A DNA stretch of 64,000 bases, taken from contig NZ_JNFD01000006.1 in assembly GCF_000756375.1 (NCBI RefSeq), positions 1-64,000 of the forward strand. The letters run 5' to 3'. The DNA is from Sphingopyxis sp. LC81. Lineage in GTDB: Bacteria > Pseudomonadota > Alphaproteobacteria > Sphingomonadales > Sphingomonadaceae. The notes under the pieces are model-generated. The model was not told where the DNA came from. It worked only from the letters and a program-made list of their open reading frames with translations, and searched no databases. Position numbers and translations under genes: made by a program. Positions 17,859 to 27,059 of the stretch are shown here, piece by piece; within the stretch, counting starts at the first letter, position 1, and each line of letters opens with the position of its first letter.

Positions 17859-19496
17859 ATGCCCCAACCGCTTGCCTCGCTTTCGGTTCGCCGGACGATC
17901 GGTTCGCTTTCGGTCGCCGCGGCGCTGCTCTGCGTCGCCGGCGCGGCGGCGAAGCCGGACGAGTCGGTCGATGTGATCATCCGGGGCGGTACGATTTATG
18001 ACGGCGGCGAGGGCAAGTCCTTTGTCGGCGATGTCGCGATCCGCGGCGACCAGATCGTCTATGTCGGTAAATCCGGCCGCCATAAGGCGGGCAAGGTCAT
18101 CGACGCGAAAGGCATGATCGTCGCACCGGGCTTCATCGATCCGCACACCCATGCCGACAGCTTCATCCGCTCGCCCGACAAAGCGGTGCGCGTTAACGCG
18201 GCGTGGCTCAATCAGGGCGCGACCACCGTGATGATCGGGGTCGACGGGTCGGGCACACCCGATGTCGCGGAGGATGCCGGCAAGCTGGCAGCATCGGGGA
18301 TCGGCACCAATATCGTGCCGTTCGTCGGTTTCGGCCCGGTGCGCCAGCGCGTGCTCGGTCAGGATGCGCGCGCGCCGAGCCCCGCCGAACTCGACCGGAT
18401 GAAGGCGCTGGTGGCGAAGGGCATGTGCGAAGGCGCCGTCGGCCTGTCGAGCGGCCTCTTCTATGCGCCGCAAAGCTTTTCCACCACGAGCGAAGTCGTG
18501 GCGGTGGCGCGCGAGGCGGCGACCCGCGGCGGCGTCTACGACACCCACCAGCGCGATGAATCGAGCTACAGCATCGGACTGCTCGGGTCGGTGCAGGAAG
18601 CGATCGAGATCGGACGACAGGCGGGAATGCCCGTCCATTTCGCGCATCTGAAAGCGCTCGGCGTCGATGTCCATGGACAGGCCGGTGCGGTGATCGCCGC
18701 GATCGATGCGGCGCGCGAGGCGGGCGTGGACGTGACCGCCGATCAATATCCCTGGCTGGCGTCGGGATCGAACCTCGACGCGTCGCTGCTGCCGCGCTGG
18801 GCGGTCGACGGCGGCGGCCCGGCGCTGCTGAAGCGGCTCGACGATCCCGCGACGCTCGAACGGATTCGCGGCGAGATGCAGGAGAATCTTCGGCGGCGCG
18901 GCGGGGCGAGCGCGCTGCTGCTCATCGCGCAGGGTTTTCCCTGGACCGGACAGACGCTGAAGCAGGTTGCTGACGCGTGGAAGATGGACAGCCGCGACGC
19001 GGCGCTGCGCATCATCCGGCAGAGCATCGAGGCGGGCGAGCAAGGACAGAAAAGCGGGGGCACCGCGGTCGCGTCGTTCAACATGGCGCAGGCCGACGTC
19101 GACCTGCTGATGAAGCAGCCGTGGATGGTGACCTCGTCCGACGGATCGGACGGCCATCCGCGCATGTTCGCGACCTTCCCCGAAAAATATGTGCGTTATG
19201 TCCGCGAGCGGAAGGTCATCGACCTTGCGACTTTCATCCGCCAGTCGACGGGGCGCACCGCCGACATCTACAAGCTCGACCGGCGCGGCTATCTGCGCCC
19301 CGGCTATTTCGCCGACGTGCTCGTCTTCGATCCCGATCAATATGCTCCGCGCGCCGATTATGTGCGCCCGCGCGAACTGAGCGTCGGCGTCAGCAAATTG
19401 TTCGTCAACGGCGCGCTGGCGGTCGACGACGGGCGGGCGACCGGCGTCGCCGTAGGCCGCGCGCTGCTGCGGTCCCGCCCGGCCGGATGCCCATAA
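17859..19496 (+). CDS. N-acyl-D-amino-acid deacylase (D-aminoacylase, amidohydrolase superfamily)
   Basis: 545-aa exported enzyme that would hydrolyse N-acyl-D-amino acids to a free D-amino acid and a carboxylate. A signal peptide ends near 'CVAGAAAKP'; the small beta-sandwich starts 'DVIIRGGTIYDGG', the metal HxH lies in 'GFIDPHTHAD', further ligands are in 'DTHQRDE' and 'VHFAHLKALG', and the general base Asp is in 'MVTSSDGSDGHPRM'; the C-terminal strand closes with 'GYFADVLVFDPDQY'. ATG 17859 has GGAAGGA upstream. It diverges from the LysR gene, so it is probably part of the same regulon as dgcN-dgcA and feeds D-amino acids into it. Confidence 0.85.
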   Translation: MPQPLASLSVRRTIGSLSVAAALLCVAGAAAKPDESVDVIIRGGTIYDGGEGKSFVGDVAIRGDQIVYVGKSGRHKAGKVIDAKGMIVAPGFIDPHTHADSFIRSPDKAVRVNAAWLNQGATTVMIGVDGSGTPDVAEDAGKLAASGIGTNIVPFVGFGPVRQRVLGQDARAPSPAELDRMKALVAKGMCEGAVGLSSGLFYAPQSFSTTSEVVAVAREAATRGGVYDTHQRDESSYSIGLLGSVQEAIEIGRQAGMPVHFAHLKALGVDVHGQAGAVIAAIDAAREAGVDVTADQYPWLASGSNLDASLLPRWAVDGGGPALLKRLDDPATLERIRGEMQENLRRRGGASALLLIAQGFPWTGQTLKQVADAWKMDSRDAALRIIRQSIEAGEQGQKSGGTAVASFNMAQADVDLLMKQPWMVTSSDGSDGHPRMFATFPEKYVRYVRERKVIDLATFIRQSTGRTADIYKLDRRGYLRPGYFADVLVFDPDQYAPRADYVRPRELSVGVSKLFVNGALAVDDGRATGVAVGRALLRSRPAGCP

Positions 19497-19669
19497 CCGC
19501 CAACCACGCTTCAACCTGATCGCTGCACAGCCTTAGCGCCCGTCATTGACAGGAGCGCGCCGCTCCGCTTTATCTAAATTCGAATTATTAAAGCGCCTAT
19601 GCTTTATGAATCGAGTCTGTTTGGCGGGGGGCGCCGGGCATTCGGATCAGTTTGAAGGACAATCCAGCG
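19497..19669. promoter_or_regulatory. Promoter region of the ROK regulator
   Basis: 173-bp spacer with an AT-rich island (about 19570-19612) in otherwise GC-rich DNA. The island holds the 10-bp palindrome AATTCGAATT at 19577-19586, a possible self-operator for the ROK repressor. The evidence is only base composition and symmetry. Confidence 0.35.
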
Positions 19670-20911
19670 ATGACCCTCAATCTCCCGGGTCTTGACCGGC
19701 GGCAACCGACGAAAAATGGCCCCGAGGCGCGCGACGCGCGGCTGACGCTCAGCCTCTCGGGCACCAATCTGGAGCGGGCGGGCGACTATAACCAACGGAT
19801 CGTGCTGCAGGCCATTCGCCTGACCGACGAAACGACGCGCAGCGACCTCGCGCGCGTCACCGGGCTGACGCCGCCGACGATCGTCAATATCACCAAGCGG
19901 CTGATCGACCTGGGGCTCGTCAAACCGGCGGGGCGACTGCAGGGCAAGCGCGGCCAGCCGGCGATGCGGATCGTCATCGATCCCGACGGCGCCTTTTCGA
20001 TCGGGCTCAACATCGACCGCGATCATATCACGCTGGTGACGCTCGACCTCGCGGGCAAGATCCGCAGCCGCCACACGCGCGAGATCGCTTTCGCATTGCC
20101 CGGAACGGTCGTCGATCATGTCCGCGATATCCTGCCCGGGCTGCTCGAAGAGGGCGGCGTCGACCGCGGGCGCATCCTTGGCGTCGGCGTCGCGCTGCCC
20201 GACGATCTCGGGCGGATCTCGTTGCCGCACCGGCCGGCCGAATATGATGCGTGGGACGATATCGACCTTGGCGCGCTGCTCGGCGACGTGCTGCCCTGGC
20301 CGCTTCATGCCGACAATGATGCCGCGTCGGCGGCGCTCGGCGAGGTTCATCTCGGCAATGGCATCGCGCTTCCCAGCTTCTTCTACCTGCTGATCAGCGC
20401 GGGTCTCGGCGGCGGGCTGGTGATCGACCGCAGCTATGTTCGCGGCGCCGATTCGCGGTCGGGCGAGATTTGGGCGCTGCCCGATCCCGCGCGCGGCGAG
20501 GGCGCGAATGTTCAGGACACGGTGTCGCTGTCGGCGCTTTACGCGCGGCTGGAAGCGGCAGGGCATGTCGTCGACGGGCCCGAGGCGCTGATCGACGGTC
20601 CGGCAGCGCAGGAGGCGGTGATCGTCCAATGGCTCGACGATGCCGCCGACGTGCTGGTCCAGCCGCTGATCGCGGTCAATTGCCTGATCAACCCGGCGGC
20701 GATCCTCATCGGCGGGCGCCTTCCGGGCAAATTGGTCGACGCGCTGGTCGAGCGGCTCAATGCCCGGATGGCGGGGCGCAAGCTTCCCGTGGTGGCGCCG
20801 GTGCTACGCGCCGAGGCCGCCGACGATGCGTCGGCGATCGGCGCCGCGATCATCCCGTTCCTCGACAATGTCCTGCCGTCCGAATCGATCCTGATGCAGG
20901 CGGGGCGCTGA
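19670..20911 (+). CDS. ROK-family transcriptional repressor (sugar-responsive)
   Basis: 413-aa ROK regulator: an N-terminal winged helix ('TRSDLARVTGLTPPTIVNIT', about residues 45-65) fused to a sugar-kinase-like ROK domain ('GVGVALPDDLGR', 'DNDAASAALGE', 'LLISAGLGGGLVID'). The CxCGxxGCxE zinc motif of ROK kinases is absent; no Cys is found at that place. NagC/Mlc/XylR-type proteins of this design repress sugar genes until a sugar binds. The ATG at 19670, with GAAGGA ten bases upstream, is preferred to an in-frame TTG at 19652. It heads the glycan region and most likely controls the mannoside genes; its gene ends four bases from the convergent MFS gene. Confidence 0.85.
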   Translation: MTLNLPGLDRRQPTKNGPEARDARLTLSLSGTNLERAGDYNQRIVLQAIRLTDETTRSDLARVTGLTPPTIVNITKRLIDLGLVKPAGRLQGKRGQPAMRIVIDPDGAFSIGLNIDRDHITLVTLDLAGKIRSRHTREIAFALPGTVVDHVRDILPGLLEEGGVDRGRILGVGVALPDDLGRISLPHRPAEYDAWDDIDLGALLGDVLPWPLHADNDAASAALGEVHLGNGIALPSFFYLLISAGLGGGLVIDRSYVRGADSRSGEIWALPDPARGEGANVQDTVSLSALYARLEAAGHVVDGPEALIDGPAAQEAVIVQWLDDAADVLVQPLIAVNCLINPAAILIGGRLPGKLVDALVERLNARMAGRKLPVVAPVLRAEAADDASAIGAAIIPFLDNVLPSESILMQAGR

Positions 20912-20915
20912 CGCC

Positions 20916-22286
20916 TTACTCGATCCGCTGTGCCATCTCGTCGAGGTCGACACCCCGCGTTTCGGGGAAGATCGCCGCGACGGTGATGAACTGGACGACC
21001 ATCGCGGCGGCGAAGATCGCGAACGGCGCGCCGGGTGACCACGCCACCAATATCGGGAAAATTCCGGCGATCAGCGCATTCATCAGCCAATGCGTGCTCG
21101 CGCCGAGCGCGCTGCCGCGCGCGCGGACGGGCGTCGGGAATATCTCCGAAATATAGACCCAGATGACCGCGCCCTGGCTCGTCGCGAAGAAGGCGATGAA
21201 GCCGATGAGTGCGGGCAGCATCAGGCCGTTGCCGAGCGCGCCGTAGAGGACCCCCGCCGCGGCGGCGAGGCATAAGGTCATGCCCGCGGCGCCCGCGAGC
21301 AGAAGCGTCTTGCGCCCGATCCGGTCGATCAGTGCCATGCCGACGAGCGTGAACACCAGATTGGCGATGCCGATCAGCACCGCCTGACGGTCGGGTGACA
21401 GCGAACCCGCGCGGGCGAAGATGTCGTTCAGATAATAGAGTACCGCGTTGATGCCGGCGAGCTGGTTGAACATCGCGACGAGGATCACGAGCATTATCGG
21501 CCGGCGATGGCGGCGCCACGACAGCTTCTCGCCCGGCGGGTCGCGTTCGAGCGCCTGCTCGACGCGGCGGAGTTCGGCTTCGGCGGCATCGGGCGCCGTG
21601 CCGATCCGTGCCAGCGCGATGCCCGCTTCGCCCCGGCGTCCCTTGGCGACGAGCCAGCGCGGGCTGTTGGGAATCGCGAACAGCAGCACGAAGAAGAGCA
21701 GGGCGGGGGCGGCGGTGATGCCCAGCTTCCACCGCCACGCCGCGTCGCCGCCGACTAGCCCCGATATCGTCGCGTTGCTGAGATAGGCGACGAGAATGCC
21801 GGTCACGATCATCAACTGGAACAGGCCGACGAGGAATCCGCGGTGCCGCGGCGGTGCGATCTCGGCGATATAGACGGGGGCGAGCACCGACGAACCGCCG
21901 ATCGCGAGCCCGCACATGAAACGGAAGAGAAGGAAGGCCGGCCAGCTCGATGCCAGCGCGCAGCCGATTCCCGCGATGAAATAAAAGGCGGCGAGGATCC
22001 GCAGGCTGTCGCGGCTGCCGAACGCGTCGCCGGGCTTGCCCGCGAACAGCGCGCCGACGAGCGTGCCCCATAGCGCCGCCGATACGGTGATGCCGAGTGT
22101 TTCGGGGGTGAGCGAGAACAGGTTGGTGAGGTCGCCGGTTACGCCCGCGATCACTGCGGTATCGAACCCAAAGAGGAGACCGGCCAAGGCGGCGGTCCCG
22201 ATCGCGGCGGCGAGGGTGCCGCGACCTCCCGAACGCTGCGGTGCGCCGGGCACGGGGAATGCTTCGCTGTCGTGCTTGCCTGTCAT
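20916..22286 (-). CDS. Sugar porter family MFS transporter (XylE/GalP-like)
   Basis: 456-aa inner-membrane monosaccharide symporter of the sugar porter family. Twelve helices are predicted; family signatures are 'GFDTAVIAG' in helix 1, 'RFMCGLAIGGSSVLAPVYIAE', 'NSPRWLVAKGR', 'QLAGINAVLYY' in helix 7, 'DRIGRKTLL' and the terminal 'FPETRGVDLDEM'. ATG 22286 has CGGAGAGAG just upstream; longer frames to 22346 have no better signal. It is convergent with the ROK repressor and divergent from manA. In this setting mannose is the likely cargo, but xylose, glucose or galactose fit the family equally. Confidence 0.88.
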   Translation of the reverse strand: MTGKHDSEAFPVPGAPQRSGGRGTLAAAIGTAALAGLLFGFDTAVIAGVTGDLTNLFSLTPETLGITVSAALWGTLVGALFAGKPGDAFGSRDSLRILAAFYFIAGIGCALASSWPAFLLFRFMCGLAIGGSSVLAPVYIAEIAPPRHRGFLVGLFQLMIVTGILVAYLSNATISGLVGGDAAWRWKLGITAAPALLFFVLLFAIPNSPRWLVAKGRRGEAGIALARIGTAPDAAEAELRRVEQALERDPPGEKLSWRRHRRPIMLVILVAMFNQLAGINAVLYYLNDIFARAGSLSPDRQAVLIGIANLVFTLVGMALIDRIGRKTLLLAGAAGMTLCLAAAAGVLYGALGNGLMLPALIGFIAFFATSQGAVIWVYISEIFPTPVRARGSALGASTHWLMNALIAGIFPILVAWSPGAPFAIFAAAMVVQFITVAAIFPETRGVDLDEMAQRIE

Positions 22287-22468
22287 CACTCTCTCCGACG
22301 GATCGGGCATTGGCGCCCGTCCTGATTGCCAACCGACATGCCACAAAGGTGATTTCGATCAAATAAATTAATTTTCATTATTATCTTGACGACGGGCGGC
22401 TGGTCGGGGCAGTTTTCAAAAAATCAGGCCCGCACCGGAACGGCGGTCGGGCAACAGGGAGAGGGTTC
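22287..22468. promoter_or_regulatory. Divergent promoter region between sugar porter and manA
   Basis: 182-bp spacer with a strongly AT-rich core (22358-22385) containing the perfect palindrome AAATTAATTT at 22365-22374. It would serve both divergent genes and is a plausible ROK repressor site. No -35/-10 pair is clear enough to assign. Confidence 0.4.
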
Positions 22469-23296
22469 GTGCCGGCGACATTGCTTGCGACGCATCGTGT
22501 GGAAAAGCCCTGGGGGCGCCATCAGCTATGGGGTCCGTTCGCTGATTCGCCCGCAGGCGGCGAACCCGTTGGCGAAATCTGGTTTCAGGCACCCGGCGAC
22601 AACACGCCTGATCTTCTCGTCAAATATCTCTTCACCAGCGAAAAATTGTCGGTGCAGGTTCACCCCGACGATGCGCAGGCGCATGCCCGCGGGTTGCCGC
22701 GGGGGAAGGACGAATGCTGGCTGATCCTGGACGCGGCGCCCGATTCGACGATCGCGCTGGGTACGAAGGCGCCGGTCGATGCGGCGGTGCTGCGCGACGC
22801 AGCGCTCGATGGCAGCATCGAGCAATTGCTTGACTGGAAGCCGGTGAAGGCCGGCGATTTCTTCTACGTCCCCTCGGGCACCGTGCATGCGATCGGCGCG
22901 GGGCTGACGCTGATCGAGGTGCAGCAGAACAGCGAGACGACCTACCGCCTCTATGATTATGGCCGCCCGCGCGAGCTGCATCTGGAGGACGGCATCGCGG
23001 TGTCCGATCCGCGGCCCTATGCGCCCTATCCGTCTCCGGGCCGCATTGCCGACGACCGCAATATTCTCGTCGACGGTCCGAAATTCGTGCTCGAGCGGCT
23101 GGCGGGCGGCGCGCGCACCATCACGCTTCCCGACGGCGTCACGGCGTGGCTGATCCCGGTTTCGGGCAAGGGCACCGTCGACGGCGTCGCTTTCGCAGCG
23201 GGCGAATGCCTCGCGCTCACCGGCTCGGTGGAGCTTGATGCCGACGCCGGGGCCGACCTGTTGCTCGCCTATCCGGGCGAGGGGAGGCTCGCATGA
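22469..23296 (+). CDS. manA: Class I mannose-6-phosphate isomerase
   Basis: 275-aa zinc-dependent cupin enzyme interconverting mannose 6-phosphate and fructose 6-phosphate. Zinc-site and substrate motifs are visible: 'LSVQVHPDDAQAH', 'KDECWLIL' and 'FYVPSGTVHAIGAG'. It is the short form (YvyI-like, about 275-315 aa), not the long E. coli type. The start is GTG 22469 behind a GGGAGAGGG ribosome site. It overlaps the next permease by four bases (ATGA at 23293), so uptake and isomerisation are co-translated. Its presence supports mannose as the sugar released by the glycosidases downstream. Confidence 0.88.
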   Translation: MPATLLATHRVEKPWGRHQLWGPFADSPAGGEPVGEIWFQAPGDNTPDLLVKYLFTSEKLSVQVHPDDAQAHARGLPRGKDECWLILDAAPDSTIALGTKAPVDAAVLRDAALDGSIEQLLDWKPVKAGDFFYVPSGTVHAIGAGLTLIEVQQNSETTYRLYDYGRPRELHLEDGIAVSDPRPYAPYPSPGRIADDRNILVDGPKFVLERLAGGARTITLPDGVTAWLIPVSGKGTVDGVAFAAGECLALTGSVELDADAGADLLLAYPGEGRLA

Positions 23297-24552
23297 CCGC
23301 CAGCCGCTCGGGCACCGCCTGGACCTTCGCCTATGTCACGATGCTCTTTTTCGTCTGGGGTGCGGTGACCGCGGTCAACGACATTTTGATCCCGGCGGTG
23401 AAGGCGATCTTCGCGCTCAGCGATACCGAAAGCTTCCTCACCCAGTTCGCCTTCTTCATGGCCTATGGCGTCGTCTCGCTGCCCGCCGCGGCGATCATGG
23501 GGCGGCTCGGTGCGGCCAATTCGATCATTGTGGCGCTCGCGACGATGATCGCCGGCTGCCTGATCATGCCGCTGGCGACCGTCGTGCGCGAATATTCGAT
23601 CGTGCTCGTCGGGCTGTTCGTGATCGCGTCGGGGATTACGCTGCTGCAGGTCGCGGCGAACCCCCTGTCGGCGTCGCTCGGCCGCCCCGAACGCTCGCAT
23701 TTCCGGCTGGTCTTGAGCCAGGCGTTCAATTCGTTCGGCACCGTTATCGCGCCCTATCTCGCGGCGCGGACGTTGCTGCAGGGCGGATTGTTCGAGGACG
23801 GGCCGGTGACCGAGGCGAAGATCGCCTATTCGCTCGGCCGGATCGATGTCGCTTATATCTTCATCGCCGCGGTGATCGCGGTGCTCGCGATGTTCCTTTA
23901 CCGCGTCCGGCACGAAATCACCGCGGCCGCGCCGCCGGTCGAAACGGGCGCGCGGGTGTCGAGCGCCTTCGCCTCGCCTTGGGCGCTCGCCGGCGCGCTC
24001 GCGATCTTCCTTTATGTCGGCGCCGAGGTGGCGATCGGCAGCGCGATGGTCAATTTCCTCGAACAGCCCGACGTGTTCGCGATCAGCGCGGTACAGGCGG
24101 GCAGCTTCGTCAGCCTCTATTGGCTCGGCGCGATGATCGGGCTCTTTATCGGCTCGGGCCTTCTCTACAAGCTGCCCGCAGGGCCGCTGCTCGCGGTGGC
24201 GGCCGTCGCCGCGGCGCTGCTCTGCCTGACGATCAGCCAGATCAGCGGGCCGGCGGCGGGCGTGCTCGCGATCTCGGTCGGGCTGTTCAACTCGATCATG
24301 TTCCCGGTGATCTTCTCGCTGACGATCGAGCGGTCGACCGCCCCCGCGTCGGCGACATCGGGGCTGCTCTGCATGGCGATCGTCGGCGGCGCGCTGGTGC
24401 CGCTCGTCTTCGCGCAGGTGGCCGATGCCAGCGGCAGCCGCTTCCTCGCCTTTCTGGTGCCGATGGCCTGTTATCTCGTCATCGCGCTGTTCGGCTGGCG
24501 CGCGGCGCGTGCTCCCGCACGAGCCGAAGTCTTCGCAAATTCGCTGCACTGA
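23293..24552 (+). CDS. FucP/GluP-type sugar MFS permease
   Basis: 419-aa twelve-helix permease of the fucose/glucose-galactose:H+ symporter family. Typical segments are 'MLFFVWGAVTAVNDILIPAVK', 'LLQVAANPLSASLGRPE' and 'LVLSQAFNSFGTVIAPYL'. Overlap with manA and a 39-bp gap to the first GH92 gene put it in one operon with mannose metabolism. In sphingomonads and related bacteria such permeases often stand next to glycosidase genes and carry the released monosaccharide; mannose is my inference here. It gives the locus a second, unrelated sugar importer beside the XylE-like one. Confidence 0.87.
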   Translation: MTASRSGTAWTFAYVTMLFFVWGAVTAVNDILIPAVKAIFALSDTESFLTQFAFFMAYGVVSLPAAAIMGRLGAANSIIVALATMIAGCLIMPLATVVREYSIVLVGLFVIASGITLLQVAANPLSASLGRPERSHFRLVLSQAFNSFGTVIAPYLAARTLLQGGLFEDGPVTEAKIAYSLGRIDVAYIFIAAVIAVLAMFLYRVRHEITAAAPPVETGARVSSAFASPWALAGALAIFLYVGAEVAIGSAMVNFLEQPDVFAISAVQAGSFVSLYWLGAMIGLFIGSGLLYKLPAGPLLAVAAVAAALLCLTISQISGPAAGVLAISVGLFNSIMFPVIFSLTIERSTAPASATSGLLCMAIVGGALVPLVFAQVADASGSRFLAFLVPMACYLVIALFGWRAARAPARAEVFANSLH

Positions 24553-24591
24553 CCACGCAAACAACAAAAATATTCAGGGAAGAGGGTCGCA

Positions 24592-26958
24592 ATGGATATC
24601 GACAGGAATTTGAACCGCGGGTGGAAGTTCGGCGCCATGCTGGCGTCGTCGGCGGCGATATTGCCGCTCATGCTCGCTTTGTCGCCCGTGGCAGCGCAGC
24701 CAAAAGCCGGCCAGTCGCCGGTCGATCTCGCTAACCCGCTCGTCGGCACCGCGCCGCTCGACGATCCGGCGGTGATCGGCAACGCGCCGCCGCCGGGCGA
24801 GCCCGTCTATTCGGGACAGACCTCGCCGGGCGCGCGCCTTCCGCACGGGTCGGTCGAGGCGGCGCCGGTGAACAATAATATCGAGCTTCTCTATCCGAAC
24901 GGCGTTCCCGTTCCCTATTATTACACCAACCCGACGATGATCGGCTTCACCGGCGGCGGCGGCTCGACCTATGGCGGCGGCGCCGAGCCTTTCATCATGC
25001 CGGTGGTCGGCGACTGGTCGCCGCCGCCCGCCTATAGCCAGTCATACTATGACAAGTCGCGCGAGAAGGCGTCGCCGGGCTATTATTCGGTCTATCTCGA
25101 CAGCTTCCGCACGCAGGCCGAACTCACCGCGACGCGCTGGGCGAGCGTGATGCGCTTCACTTTCCCCGAGAGCCAGCGGTCGAACATCATCGTCAACCTG
25201 CCGCGCCATGGCGGGACGGTCGAGGTCGTCGGCGACCGCATCATCCGCGGCATATCGAACGACAAGGACAGCGCCGACGGCGGCTATTTCGTCGCCGAAT
25301 TCTCGAAGCCCTTCGCCGCGCTCGGCACCTTCCGCAAGGCACCCGGCGACAATGCGGGCTGGGGTATCGGTACCAGCGACGTCAAACCCGGCGGGCGCGA
25401 AATGTCGGGCAGCTATGCCGGCGGCTATGTGACCTTCAAGACCAAGGCTGGCGAACAGGTGCTGGTGAAGATGGCGCACGGCACCAGCTATGAACAGGCG
25501 GCCGAGCGGCTCGCTGCCGAAGTGCCGGGCTGGGATTTCGACGGCGTCCATGCGGCGGCGCGCGATGCCTGGGCGCAACTGCTGAACCGCGTTCGCGTGA
25601 CGGGCGGCACCGACAAGCAGCGGCGGCTCTTCTATTCGACGCTGTTCCAGTCCTTCGCCTCGCCGCGCCTGATCGCGCAGAAGGGCGAGAAATTCGCCGA
25701 CACCAACGGCAAGGTCCAGACGGCGACGCACGACCGTTACGGCCCGGTGCCCTTCTGGGACACGGGGCGCAACCAGATCGTGCTGCTCGAGCTGATGGAG
25801 CCCGACGCGGTCCAGAACATCATGGCGTCCGAACTCGCGATGGCGCGCGAGAAGGGCTATATGAACACCTCGTTCCACGGCGACAATGCGGTGTTCCTGT
25901 TCCTCGGCGCGTGGGAGCGCGGCATCGAATTCGATTACGAGGCCGCGTACGAATATCTGCGCAAGAACGCGACCGATCCGAAGGGGCCGCGCGGTTACCT
26001 CGCCGAATATATGAAGCAGGGCTGGATTTCGGACATCGTGCCCGATCATAATCCCAGTCCGCCCTATGCCGGCGGCAAGGCAGGCGCCGACAAGACGCTC
26101 GAATATGCGTGGGACGATTATGCGCTCGCGCTCTACGCGAAAAAGCTCGGCAAGGATGCCGACCACAAGATGTTCCTGAAGCGCGCGGGTAATTATGCCA
26201 ACGTCTTCGACAAATCGATCGGCTTCATCCGCGGGCGCACCGCCGACGGCAAATGGATCGCACCCTTCGATCCCGCCGAACCCTATTACAACTTCATGAT
26301 GAAGGAGGCGTCGGGCTGGTCGACCCTGTGGCTCGTCCCGCACGACGTGCAGGGGCTGATCGGGCTGCTCGGCGGGCGCGACGCGTTCAATGCCAAGCTC
26401 GATGAGTTCTTCACCAAGCCGTACAACCCGACGGGCATCTGCCGCGACTGCACCGGCGTGATCGGGCAATATGTGCATGGCAACCAGCCCGACCAGCAGG
26501 CGCCCTATTATTACAATTGGAGCGGTCAGCCGTGGAAGACGCAGGCGCTGGTGCGCCAGATCCTCGACAAGACCTACGCCAGCGACGCGGCGGGTTACGG
26601 CTATCCGGGGATGGACGATCAGGGCGCGACCTCGTCCTGGTACGCGCTTTCGGCGCTCGGCTTCTATCCGGTCGATCCGTCGAGTCAGGATTATATCATC
26701 GGCAGCCCGGTGTTCGACGACGCCAGCCTCGACATGGGCAATGGCAAGACGCTGCGCATCGTCGCAAAGAATAATTCGGCCACGAACGTCTACATCCAGT
26801 CCGCGACGCTCGACGGCAAGCCGTGGAACAAGCCGTGGTTCCGTCACGACGACGTCAAGGACGGCGCGACCTTCGTCTTCACGATGGGCGCAGAGCCGAA
26901 CAAGGCGTGGGGCGCCGCGCCCGGCGCCGCGCCGCCGTCGATGTCGCGCAAGCGCTAA
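24592..26958 (+). CDS. GH92 alpha-mannosidase, paralogue 1 (divergent N-domain)
   Basis: 788-aa exported exo-alpha-mannosidase of family GH92, calcium dependent, removing terminal alpha-linked mannose. A signal peptide ends near 'SPVAAQPKA'. The N-terminal beta-sandwich is followed by an (alpha/alpha)6 domain: 'VPFWDTGRNQIVLLELMEPD', 'GYMNTSFHGDNAV', 'YVHGNQPDQQAPYYYNW' and the active-site stretch 'DDQGATSSWYALSALGFYPV'. It differs from the other three copies at its N-terminus, where the usual 'HTFPGA..PFGM' motif is replaced by 'SPGARLPHGSVEAAPV'. Ribosome site AGGGAAGAGGG. Linkage specificity cannot be fixed from sequence. Confidence 0.88.
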   Translation: MDIDRNLNRGWKFGAMLASSAAILPLMLALSPVAAQPKAGQSPVDLANPLVGTAPLDDPAVIGNAPPPGEPVYSGQTSPGARLPHGSVEAAPVNNNIELLYPNGVPVPYYYTNPTMIGFTGGGGSTYGGGAEPFIMPVVGDWSPPPAYSQSYYDKSREKASPGYYSVYLDSFRTQAELTATRWASVMRFTFPESQRSNIIVNLPRHGGTVEVVGDRIIRGISNDKDSADGGYFVAEFSKPFAALGTFRKAPGDNAGWGIGTSDVKPGGREMSGSYAGGYVTFKTKAGEQVLVKMAHGTSYEQAAERLAAEVPGWDFDGVHAAARDAWAQLLNRVRVTGGTDKQRRLFYSTLFQSFASPRLIAQKGEKFADTNGKVQTATHDRYGPVPFWDTGRNQIVLLELMEPDAVQNIMASELAMAREKGYMNTSFHGDNAVFLFLGAWERGIEFDYEAAYEYLRKNATDPKGPRGYLAEYMKQGWISDIVPDHNPSPPYAGGKAGADKTLEYAWDDYALALYAKKLGKDADHKMFLKRAGNYANVFDKSIGFIRGRTADGKWIAPFDPAEPYYNFMMKEASGWSTLWLVPHDVQGLIGLLGGRDAFNAKLDEFFTKPYNPTGICRDCTGVIGQYVHGNQPDQQAPYYYNWSGQPWKTQALVRQILDKTYASDAAGYGYPGMDDQGATSSWYALSALGFYPVDPSSQDYIIGSPVFDDASLDMGNGKTLRIVAKNNSATNVYIQSATLDGKPWNKPWFRHDDVKDGATFVFTMGAEPNKAWGAAPGAAPPSMSRKR

Positions 26959-26967
26959 CCAGCCCCT

Positions 26968-27033
26968 CGCCCCCGCGCCCTCCGCGGGGGCGCGAGCCCA
27001 GGACCCGCCCCATCCCCCTAAGGGTCCTGGGCT
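26968..27033 (+). other. Two strong stem-loops between GH92 and GH2 genes
   Basis: Hairpin one pairs CGCCCCCGCG (26968-26977) with CGCGGGGGCG (26983-26992). Hairpin two pairs AGCCCAGGACCC (26995-27006) with GGGTCCTGGGCT (27022-27033), a perfect 12-bp stem with a 15-base loop. Neither has a T-run, so processing, mRNA protection or partial attenuation fits better than a standard terminator. Confidence 0.65.
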
Positions 27034-27059
27034 CTCCCCAATTCAACAGGACAGATCTC

